A stretch of 64,000 bases of DNA from Flectonema sp. DT1601. Its lineage: Eukaryota; Euglenozoa; Diplonemea; Diplonemida; Diplonemidae. Positions 43,590 through 53,001 of this stretch are shown one piece after another; position 1 is the stretch's first letter, and each line of letters opens with the position of its first letter. The position numbers and the translations under genes are program-made. Below the pieces are notes generated by a model. It ran no database searches, had not been told where the DNA came from, and saw nothing but the letters and a program-made list of their open reading frames with translations. The stretch covers positions 496,001 through 560,000 of the forward strand of contig OZ025783.1 in the NCBI GenBank assembly GCA_964019425.1, written 5' to 3'.

Positions 43590-44252
43590 CCCAAATCACG
43601 ATAGCAGGAATTGCCCTGACGGTAGCTCTTCTGAGAGTTCCACTCAGAGCTCTTGCCCTGTACCTCACCGATTTGCAGTATCGGAATGAAGGCGTGTACT
43701 GGGATGTACAAAAGAGGGAGGACGGGGCGTTTCAGAGGTTGTTCTGGACGTTCCTGCAACCCACTTCCCTTGACCGCCTGCTGCCGATTTTGTGCAGTGA
43801 TGCTTGCAGCCTCACCGGTCCCTACGGTGGGTGCTTGTACATCACAGTGGGTGTAGATGCCGAAAGGCATGTTGTTCCGCTGGCATACTCTGTTGGCAAT
43901 GCGGAAGACAAGGACGGTTGGTGCTACCATAACACCCACCTCCTTGAACACTACGGAGGGCGCCTTACACGGTGTGTAGTGTTCTCAGACCGACAGAAGG
44001 GGAGGCAGACACTACCTTGACCGAAGTCGTGTTACACCAGGCGTTGTGCGTCAAGCACCTCGTTAACAACGTGGTGACGCAGACGAAGTTCCCACAACGG
44101 AATGCATCCACCGTTGTGTGGAAATTGGCGAAAACAGAGTGCAGAGAAGAAGCAGAACAGTACCTGCGGGAGATCAAGCAAACTTATGGGCCAGGCACTT
44201 ACAAGTATCTTCTGGACACGGGGCTGCAACGTTGGTCAGACGCCTACTGAGA
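43590..44252 (+). pseudogene. MULE transposase fragment within the LINE
   Basis: In frame with the LINE RT through 44020, the translation changes to a MULE-type DDE domain: LCSDACSLTGPYGGCLYITVG, ERHVVPLAYSVGNAED and CVVFSDRQKG (second acidic position). A frameshift follows, and in another frame (43972-44250) comes ALCVKHLVNNVV and a tail ending LLDTGLQRWSDAY, as in MULE transposases. The stretch 43330-43590 (QRDAVDEVVEEVDHSKLVRT) fits neither family and may be the N-terminal part of the MULE protein. The C-terminal zinc region is absent. Confidence 0.7.
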
Positions 44253-44261
44253 CGCCTACAA

Positions 44262-44919
44262 GCTACATATCATTCCAGTTAAGAGCAACAGTAAACACTC
44301 TCCCCAGTCAGGACAATTTAAAGAGATGGGTATCTCAAATGCAGACCAGTTATGCATGCTCTGCGGAAGAGTAAACCCCACCTTGAGGCATGTTCTGACC
44401 GGATGCCCTGTTGCACTCAACCAAGGACGTTATATTTGGAGACATGACAGTGTCCTCAAGAGAATTATACTCTTCTTGGAAGAGTTACTAGAAAAGTACA
44501 ACCAGGGGAAGTTGTACTTGCCTCCACCATCAAAGACTTTTTTGAAACCGGGAGAAGAAAAGGCCACAGCAAGACAACCACGCGACAGTGGGGAATTAGC
44601 TCTTGCTAAAGACTGGGTGATGCTTGATGACTTGGGAGAGAAGCATCTGATTATGCCAACTGAGGTCACTCATGTAGCAACCAGTTTAAGATCGGATATA
44701 TTTCTATATTCTCTCAGTGCCAAACGAGCCGTAATCCTGGAGCTGACCTGTCCTAATGAGGACGGGTTTGAGATTTCAAAGAAGCTGAAAGAGGACAGGT
44801 ACATCAACCTCCAAAAGCAGATAATAGCCAATGGATTCGATTGTAACATTTACACAATCGAAGTTGGTGTAAGGGGAAACATCGATTTAGACCAACTCAC
44901 ATTTGGGAACACCACTTAG
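44262..44919 (+). pseudogene. Non-LTR retrotransposon, 3' half with endonuclease-like tail
   Basis: The first part, in one frame, reads YISFQLRATVNTLPSQDNLK. The frame then shifts and continues with CMLCGRVNPTLRHVLTGC (a CCHC-type finger), GRYIWRHDSVL and a tail with SLRSDIFLYS...VILELTCPNED...EVGVRGN. The CCHC finger plus RPD-like/ELT motif match the C-terminal finger and PD-(D/E)XK restriction-like endonuclease of R2/CRE-type LINEs. It belongs to the same element as 42303-43330 with the RT core replaced by the MULE fragment. Confidence 0.7.
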
Positions 44920-44939
44920 GTACTCCACGCAATGCGACC

Positions 44940-45833
44940 ATGTTCTGTGAATGCACAAGGATCAGCAGACAATTCTCCTATGTGATATTCCAGACTCGGA
45001 ACATGGACAAGTGGTGTAAGAGACCCTTCATGTCAAGCAGACTTGAAGAGACTTCTTCGATGGTTATCAGTAAGACGGGTGCTGAGATATTTCCTCGGGA
45101 AAAAGTCTCCTTCAACGAAGCGCCGACGGATAGACTAACAACAACAAAAAAAAAAACGACGTCTATCACGATCGAGAAGCCATGGAGGGAGAAGTTGATA
45201 GTTATAAGAGCATGTTATGCCGGGACTCTACTCGCACTAACTTCAGCAACATTGACACTGGAGGACGAGTCCCTTTCTATTATTACTACTACTGCGACCC
45301 CGTCTGTTACAACCTTTTCGACTGTTTCGATGAAATTGTCAGATGCGCTATTATTATCGTCATCATCATCGCAATCTACTACGGCATCATCGATATCGTC
45401 GTCATCACAATCATCGTCATCATCATCATCATTCTCCTCATCATCCTCAACGCTGTCACTAACTGGTAAGCAGGCAATTAGAAAGATAAGCAATGAGGAA
45501 TTCCCATCAGACCCGGTACTCCATGTAGAAATGGAAGATAAAGCGACGCAATTTCTAGCATGGAGGATCGCCGATGCAAGCGTTCAAACAGAATCCTGGG
45601 AGACGGACATCATTCTGAATAAGTTTCAGGCATCACTGATGGAGAACCAGTCAACTTCCCAGCGACTTGCTCATGAGAACAATGTCTTAAAGCAATCGCT
45701 AATTGAAGAAAGGACTGAGTCAGGTTGGCTTAGGCTTGCTGCTCAACAGGCAGAGGCTAAGACTTATGTGGAAACAGAAACGCAATCTGTACCACAATGC
45801 TTGAGTGCTGTGACACAGACGGCCAACCTATAG
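44940..45833 (+). CDS. Ser-rich / coiled-coil ORF of unknown function
   Basis: A 297-codon frame beginning just after the LINE stop. Residues about 125-175 are a poly-Ser/Thr region encoded by TCATCA-type microsatellite. The C-terminal third (about 185-297) is charged and helical, with repeated VQTE/ETQS/TQTA motifs. The frame may continue element sequence at its 5' end, so the true start could be an internal Met such as the one before SKTGAEIF. The motif LSDALLLSSSSS resembles a short peptide near 7720. No domain is recognised. It could be a host gene fragment or an accessory ORF, and I am not sure it is expressed. Confidence 0.4.
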   Translation: MFCECTRISRQFSYVIFQTRNMDKWCKRPFMSSRLEETSSMVISKTGAEIFPREKVSFNEAPTDRLTTTKKKTTSITIEKPWREKLIVIRACYAGTLLALTSATLTLEDESLSIITTTATPSVTTFSTVSMKLSDALLLSSSSSQSTTASSISSSSQSSSSSSSFSSSSSTLSLTGKQAIRKISNEEFPSDPVLHVEMEDKATQFLAWRIADASVQTESWETDIILNKFQASLMENQSTSQRLAHENNVLKQSLIEERTESGWLRLAAQQAEAKTYVETETQSVPQCLSAVTQTANL

Positions 45834-45912
45834 CGAGCAAGCGCAACAGGTATCTTTTGTTGGTCTGTCAATCCTATGAGATCCAGCTACGGTTTTGTTT
45901 GTTCCTTTAAAT
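45834..45912 (-). repeat. Degenerate family B fragment
   Basis: GAGCAAGCGCAACAGGTATC...GATCCAGCTACGGTTTTGTT aligns with the inverted B sequence at about 40927-41000 with many substitutions. It is the most diverged B copy in the window and shows that the family is older than its near-identical copies suggest. Confidence 0.55.
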
Positions 45913-46046
45913 AAGCAACATGTACCACTGGATAGAGTTTACAAGTAGTGATCCCCGGTAAGACATTTTTCATTCAAGAGAAGAAAGTGAATCCTGGTCT
46001 GCTGTTGTAGCTTCAGATTGTTATGTTAGTGTCAGTGGTTATGTAA

Positions 46047-46063
46047 TTTTGCTTACAATTTAG
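46047..46063 (+). promoter_or_regulatory. Splice acceptor before SLC6-like start
   Basis: Pyrimidine-containing TTTTGCTTACAATTTAG ends 15 nt before the start ATG, with no other ATG between. Confidence 0.5.
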
Positions 46064-46078
46064 ATTTTGAACAACAAA

Positions 46079-47982
46079 ATGTCAAAAGCGTTGTCTTTGG
46101 GTGGTGAACAAGCTATTGAGGCGCTTGATAAAAAAGATTGCGATGATCAGAAGGGAGATGATAATCTTGAAGACGAAGGAGAAGCAGACGATGGACCTGA
46201 AGCAATCCCGTGGCCAGCTGGGAACACATCACTCGGCAACGATAAGAGAATTGTGATCGATGATGAAAAGAGCTGTTGGATGGAGGCAAACCTGGGACTG
46301 TACTCGATGACGTTAATCAGCACTTTCACTTTCCCTGTTATGTTACACAAATATGGTGGTCTTACTTTTCTAATAATTTATGTAATTTGTACAATATTAA
46401 TATCAATACCGATGGTGCTTGCCGAGCTTGCTTGGGGGCAAAGCTCGAAGCTTAGTACTTACGATTTCTTTAAGGATGTTCATCCAAAGTGGTCAGGAAT
46501 GGGGGTGTCAGCGACCCTCGCATTAATTTGTGTGGCATCGTTTTCAGTTGTTCCTACAGCATATGCATTGATGTATTTATTTAACTCGTTCTCTTTGCCG
46601 TGGAATGGCTTCGATGGTCACATCAGTTATTGGTTAGAGAATATCGATCCCCAGAATAATGCCATCTTCTCTGAAACTTTTGTTGTGAGTTATCTCTGTG
46701 TTATTCTTGCAGTCTGTGTAATGTTTCGATTCTCACCGAACTTCTCTTCGGAAATAGCATATTTCACTCTCCCTATTACAATTATTACGTTCACTTCCTT
46801 TATGGTGAAAGCAATTCTGGCTGACGGTGCTGGTGATGGAATATATTATTTCTTCCGCTTCGATAGTCGTTTCTTTATACGTGGCGACACTTGGATTGTA
46901 GCAGCGGGACAAGGAATCCTCTCTATGGGTGCTGTAGGATCTGGAAACTTAATAACTTATTCCCGTTGTTTGGAAGTAGGAACTGATGGTATGCCTTTAC
47001 TTTGTCTGCATTCTTTGCACATTGCGATGTCGGAATGAAAAATGTTTTTTCTTCGAAATAAAAAACAGCTTATGCAGTATGCTACCGGATGGCCACAAGA
47101 AGCTTTCTGTTTAATACATACACAGCTGTAGTAATCGCTGCACTTTTTGGTGCTGCTGTTAACGATGAACGACTGAAGTACTCAGGAGTGGAGGAAGCTG
47201 CTGATGCTTGTGGGTACGGAATATCATATATTGCGTTTATGACTGGTAGTGAAGGAATCGGAAAAGGCGGGGGTGCAGTGACTGTGCTGTTCTTAGCCAG
47301 CCTAGTAGGACTCGGTTTGCCGGCACCAGCAATGTTTTTTCATTCGATTGCTAGTGTAGTTGATAATAGCTTAATGACTATCTGCAGGCCTTGCAGCAAA
47401 GTAGTGAGGTCCGGAATTCTCGGAATCGTAATTGCTCTCATTGGCTTTCTGTTTTTAAATAAGGAGAGCGATAAATACATTTCTGTAATTCATTTCAAGG
47501 TGTGCTGCCAGTTTTTGGTCTTATTATGCGGTATTGAGGCGGTAATTCTTAGATTAGACTACTCAGCTGGAAGGGTTGAGCGGCATCTTCATGTTGCATC
47601 AAAGCGAGTACTTGAGAAGTATTGGAAAGCCTCGTGGTACTATTCCACACCGTTAACAGTTTTCTGTATTTTATTTTGGTCTGTTTTAGAAGAAATAGTT
47701 GAAGGTAGCAGCAGTAAGATGTGGGTTGGATGGTTGTTGTTTTCAATCTTGTTGGTTCCGCTGTTGTTTATTCTCTCTCCTTGTTCGCCCCGTGAGTCTC
47801 ATATGAACTTAGCGCGAGCTCCGTCGAATCCAACGAGGCAGCCGCATGAGCGCGAGTATCTCAGAAGTTCTTCTGTAATTCCGATACATCTTCTTGACTC
47901 AGCGACTGTTTCTGTTACATCGATTCCATCTCGTTACCAGTCTGACATTGAAGAGGTTTCTTCTGGTGAGTCTGACAATTAA
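46079..47982 (+). CDS. SLC6-family (NSS) sodium-coupled transporter
   Basis: Two exons, 46079-46988 and 47069-47982, joined across an 80-nt GTATGC...ACAG intron in phase 1, give 607 aa. An acidic cytosolic N-tail (residues 1-65) precedes about twelve membrane segments. TM1-TM2 read TFTFPVMLHKYGGLTFL and IPMVLAELAWGQ, the family's RFP...NGGGAF and ELALGQ boxes. Further in are GQGILSMGAVGSG (TM6-like) and, across the splice, SRCLEVGTDAYAVCY. A hydrophilic Ser-rich tail ends the protein. The Arg of the RFP gate motif is Thr here, so substrate gating may differ. It would act in the plasma membrane, importing an amino acid or amine with Na+. The substrate cannot be read from sequence. The listed upstream TTG is not the start; ATG 46079 is. 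Confidence 0.85.
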
Positions 47983-48301
47983 CCAATTCTGCTACATTCC
48001 CTTTACGGTAGTCCTTGGCTCCCAACAATCTTTATCCCCATTTACCGGTTGGGCTTCCCTCCAATTCACTTACGCGTCTTTGGTTGTAATGCCCACATTT
48101 TCTGCCCAAATACTGATATCAGTTGAGGTGTAAATTATATTTTATTCCTTCCCAGTCTAATGTTATGTGAGGGCAGAAATGGATGCGGAGTTCAAATCAG
48201 CAGAGGACAAGTGGTTTATTATAACATCGATTACCTCGATATTGTTTCGCTTTACTTAATTTACTCCAAAAGGAATGTTTAAAACACGGATAGATAATTA
48301 A
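47983..48301. other. Intergenic, SLC6-like to TOP3A
   Basis: About 320 bp with no supported gene. It should hold the 3' UTR of the transporter (AATTATATTTTATTCC near 48125). A weak acceptor CTTTACTTAATTTACTCCAAAAG ends at 48272, 29 nt before the TOP3A ATG. Confidence 0.5.
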
Positions 48302-51300
48302 ATGGTATATCTCAATGTCGCGGAAAAGCCTTCCGTGGCACGGGAGATGTCACGCACGTTGGGTGGGGGAAGATGCCAATCCAGGCCTGGAATTTCGCAG
48401 TACAATCAAGTTTATGACTTTAGGGCTCGTGTTTCGGTATGTTATTCACTTACGCACTATAGACAGGGTTTTCTTTGGATAATATAGGCGGGGATTGCCT
48501 GAACGTAATTTATGCAAAAAAAAAAAATAGGGAAGCGAAGTTGAAATGACAGTCACGTCTGTTTGTGGCCATTTAATGGAATTGGAATTTCCGCAAAGCA
48601 CAAAAAATTGGAGAACGACACCCGACGCCGCGCTATTTGACCAACCCGTTCGAAAAGTCGTTAAGGATGAAGGGATAGAAAAGAATTTAATAAAGGAGGC
48701 AAAGAAGGCGACCCACCTGGTCTGCTGGCTGGATTGTGATAGAGAGGGAGAAAATATCAGCTACGAGGTTATTCAAGTTTGTCGGATAGCCAACCCAAGG
48801 CTGAAAATATTAAGAGCGCGGTTTTCATCCTTAACCCAGAGAGACTTACAGAGAGCGTTAGACACTTTGGGGCCTCCGGATGAAAAGTCATCGCTCGCTG
48901 TTGATGCGAGACAGGAAATAGATCTTCGAATAGGTTCTGTCTTTACCCGATGGCAGACAAAGCTACTTCGTGATCGTTTTCAAGGAATTCAGGGAGTTGT
49001 GAGTTACGGCCCCTGCCAGTTCCCGACCCTCGGCTTCGTAGTTTCCCGCTACTGGGAACAGAAGGGATTCTCACCTGAGCAGTTTCATTACATTTCGTTA
49101 GAACATAAAACTGATACTTCGAATGTTAAATTTAAGTGGGCACGTGATCGAATATATGACTTTACTGCTGCAGCTCTGATGTACCAGCGATGCTGCGAAG
49201 ACGGCAAAGTTAAAATTCAAAAGGTTGTTCGAAAATCGAAGAGCAAATGGAGACCCGTTCCGTTGGCTACTGTCGAATTACAAAAATTGGCTGCACGGCA
49301 CCTGAGATTTGGATCGGAGAAGACAATGAAAATTGCAGAAACACTTTATCAGGAGACGGTTCTGTCATACCCGAGAACAGAAACCGATATATTCACGATG
49401 ACAGATGGAGAACTTCAAAATTTAATAAAGGTTCAGTCAACCGACGATAATCACACCTGGTCTCCTTATGCTATTAACCTTCTCAACCCCGAATCAAATA
49501 AATACCAGCGACCTCGTGCTGGTGGTCACGACGACAAGGCTCATCCTCCAATCCATCCCACGAAGTCCGGTGGTCACCTCACGGGTGACAAGAAATTACT
49601 TTATGAACTCGTATCGCGACACTTTCTTGCATGCTGTTCAAAAGATGCTTTGGCTGACGAGGTATGTCTTGATGATTTTTTTTTTTTTTTTGGAAATTTC
49701 TTCCTTTCCGATCATCAAACTCCATGTTAACCTTGACAATAACAAGTGTTGGACAGACCAAGCCTTCTGAGACCCATACAGTGGCATGGCGTCGACTTTT
49801 TTTAAAAAATTCCTAGTAAAAGTGGTCAGGCGCTCTCTCAATTTCTGTTCTTTGGCGTTCGGCTCAAACCAGCGCCCGAGGTATTTGAACTCTCCAGCTT
49901 CCTGGAGATTCGTAATCGGAACATTGTTAATCTTCAGGTCCGTGTTAGCTGGTTTCCCTTGTACAAAGCTGTGGGCAATGCATTTCTGGGGTTTCGCTTT
50001 CATACGAGACCAGGAAAGAAACTGTTCAAGCGACTTGATTAGCAATTTTGCCCCCGCCTTTGATGACGTGGTAAGTTGTAAATCATCAGCAAAAGCTGCA
50101 ACTAATAGTTGGAGGGATTTATTGTTAAACTCGCATCGCGTGCGGTGGGTTTAATCACTGAGGGGCCCATTCTCGTTCAGACTGTTCTGTTCTGTTCTAT
50201 CTGATGTTGTGTTGTGAGTGACAAGAACCGCGTGTTGCTTTTTTCCTACAAGAAAAAAACAGGTCATAGTATTCGGTGAATGTGGTGGGGAAGGGTTTTC
50301 AACTTCTGGACAGACGATTATCGCAAAAAACTATTTAGAAGTTTATACTTACGACAGATGGTCTGACAGTACGATACCTAATTATGAAGAAGGTGAAGTA
50401 ATAACTCCAACCTCATGTACATTGAGTGACGGGACTACAACAGCACCACCACTTCTAGCAGAAGTAGATTTAATTGCTACGATGGACAGGAATCAAATAG
50501 GAACGGATGCCACCATCGCTCAGCACATTAAAACAATAAAGGATCGTGGATATGTTACTGTAGAAAACATGCATTATTCTCCAACTAAGTTAGGCATTGC
50601 ACTTGTCGAGGCGTATGATGTGATGGGCTTCGCAGCGCTGTCGCTCCCAAAACTTCGCGCAGCAATGGAAGCTGATCTTTCTCAAGTTGTTTCTGGCCGC
50701 CGTTCTCACGAAGATGTCATTGCGACATATGTTGGAAGTTATCGAGAGATATTTAATGAAGTTCAATCCAAAACTACGCTTCTGGTGAATATCGTTTCCC
50801 GATGGTATCCCGCAAGCGAAGTGTCCGTTCGTGTCCTCACGCCAGATTTTTCAACATGCGGTAACTGCGGGCAAAAAGGTTTGTACCGTTTTACTGTTTA
50901 CAGATATTGCTCTTGTATTATAATTTATGAAACAAAATACAAAAAACAGGACAATTGGTTGTCTCAGGTGACGAAGACAAGTCATTCAAGTGTCAGCCGT
51001 GTGATATTCTGTATCCACTCCCTAAGGGTACCTTCCGACCTAAGGCGTTCAACTGCCCGCTGTGCGGTTTTGAAGTTTTCGATGTTGCCAGTGACAAGGA
51101 TCCGAATAAAATAACACACCAACTTTGTCCGCATTGCTTTTCGAATCCACCACCTAATTTTGGGCGTGTGGGTGAAATTGAAAATGCTCCAACTGGTAGT
51201 ATGCGCTGTTTTCAGTGTCAGAATTCCTCGTGTTCTCTCGCATCGCAGCAGCAACAAGTTTGGACTTGTCCGAATAGAAATTGTGGACAAGATCTTACAT

Positions 51301-52747
51301 TGGCCCGTTCCAAACGTGGGGACGATGCCTTCTGGATCGGCTGCAGAGGATTTAAAACAACAAACTGCAATCACAGCGTGTCATTTCCAAATGGTGCAGA
51401 GGTCACAGTCCTTTCGCAGAAGTGTCCAGCACACGGTGCATCTCTGGTGAAAATTCAATTCAAGTTTGTGATTTCTTTTTCTGTTTTTCATTTTCTGGTA
51501 AATGCCGTTATAACAAGTGTTTTGAAGTTGGCACTTCCAATGATAATTTGCGATGAACATATTAAGGCCTCCTAACTGAGCGCCAATAGAAATCACTTGT
51601 CCTCAGCAAAATCTGTTTTACTCGAAGCAGCGCCATCTTCCTGTCTGTTTAGTGGCAGGAGAGTTGGTGCAGTTGTCCTTCTTGAATACAGTTGTGGACC
51701 TGCCCAGTTGTGATTTACCTGTGTGGATAATCAGTTTCGCGCATGGTTTTGGCCTGGTGATACATTTATTACTTCAGATATGAGTTCATTATCAGATTCG
51801 TTAAGTTATTGAATTCAAGTCACAGCTTTCCCGGGCAGCACATATCCTGTTTGCCCAGATTAACCTGAAAAGAGTGGATTGTCAATCGGCAGTCCATAAA
51901 ATCGTGAGGCTGTTGCTTTACGAACTTTAACATTTTGATGATAATTACCTTTGCGATGAATCATCGAGTTGCTGAAGTGTACGCACACTCTTTTCTACCC
52001 AGGTGTTCATGCCCGTGTAGACAATTAGTTCTGTTCGGGTTATTGCCTGAGGATACAAGTCTTTTGTCCTTTCTTTGGGTTCGTATTATCAAATAAAAGG
52101 ACTGGATTTCAGTAATTGAAAAATAGGTTCGGCCGTCACAATCCTGAGTGGATGATGTTTTGCGAACCAGACTTCTCTGTTGTGGTATGTTATTAATTTA
52201 TTAAAAAAATACTTTCAGAAGTTCATTTACTTAAACTTGTCTCATAAATTGATAACAGACATGCTGTTGGTGTGAAGAACGTTTTGATGGTGAGATTCGT
52301 GTGAGAGGTTATCAACCTGCCTCGATAAGGGGAGGCAGAAGTCACACAACAGTTAGTCAACAGGCTCAGAAGCCGTTACAACAAATAAATCGAATTGGAT
52401 TGGGAAGCAGGAATGGTTCGCCCTCACCGCCTCCTACTTATGGACAGCAGGGAGCTGCTCAGTCAGGTTCTCCACCAAAGTGCGTTTGTGGTCTAGTAAG
52501 CGACCTTCGGACTGCCAACACGGAAGCTAATCGAGGTCGTCAGTTTTACTGCTGCCAAAAACGGGCAAACGAAAAGTGCAACTACTTTCAGTGGGTCGAC
52601 GCATACATTCCGGAAGCAAACACACCAATGTGTACCTGTAATGAATTATGCATTATCAAGACTGCTGCAACTGAACACAACAAGGGAAGGCGGTTTGCAA
52701 AGTGCTCAACCGGGAAGTGTGGATTCTTCGATTGGTTAGATAATTGA
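48302..52747 (+). CDS. TOP3A: DNA topoisomerase III alpha
   Basis: Type IA topoisomerase in five or more exons: 48302-48436, 48531-49661, 50263-50878, 50950 to about 51463, and 52259-52747 (about 960 aa). It starts with MVYLNVAEKPSVAREMSRTL. The Toprim motif is LVCWLDCDREGENISYE, and the nucleophile region LSYPRTETDIF carries the active-site Tyr. The third and fourth exons include four-Cys zinc elements (CGNCGQK, CQPC, CPLCGF, CPHC). The last exon has two GRF zinc fingers (CVCG...FYCCQ and CTCNE...FAKCS), typical of TOP3A rather than TOP3B. It relaxes and decatenates single-stranded junctions, normally with a RecQ helicase and RMI1. The second intron (601 nt) holds an antisense LINE fragment. 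The last junction is uncertain: GTTTGT at 51464 gives phase 2, whereas the final exon needs phase 0. Confidence 0.92.
49692..50165 (-). mobile_element. LINE RT fragment in a TOP3A intron
   Basis: On the minus strand the translation reads FADDLQLTTSSKAGAKLLIK (the FADD catalytic box, motif C), then FKYLGRWFEPNAKEQK and SKLTWS-like thumb sequence, ending in an A tract at 49677-49691. It lies inside the second TOP3A intron, antisense to the gene, and explains why that intron is about 600 nt while the others measured are 70-100. It has no start and no C-terminal domain and is a dead fragment. It may belong to the same family as the LINE at 42.3-44.9 kb, whose motif C region is missing. Confidence 0.8.
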
Positions 52748-52975
52748 CCGAAGCCGTTTGCGAGGACTCCGACGCATATCGTCGGAATCTTATTTTCTCT
52801 TTGTTTTCCCCCACAGTCGCGTTCTTCAACGTTGTCACTGAGGTTGCCTCAGGCACGGGATGTGTACTGATTGCCTGTAGGCGATCTGTCTCTAAGATAT
52901 TTGTCTAACCTGCGGCTTTCTCTGCAGAGGGCAATTGTTCAAAAATTTATTTCGACGATGTGATCAGACAAGGTA

Positions 52976-52989
52976 TTTATTTCTTACAG
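52976..52989 (+). promoter_or_regulatory. Splice acceptor before CFAP74-like start
   Basis: TATTTATTTCTTACAG ends 12 nt before the ATG at 53002. Confidence 0.5.
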
Positions 52990-53001
52990 GAATCCCCAGA
53001 A

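Noticed and set aside
45215-45493. Asp-rich minus-strand frame
   Set aside because: It is the complement of the poly-Ser TCATCA microsatellite in the plus-strand ORF.
52971-52989. Tiny 17-nt intron just before the CFAP74-like ATG (AAG|GTATTT...ACAG)
   Set aside because: Too short compared with all other introns (41-100 nt or longer); better read as the acceptor of a longer or trans-spliced intron.
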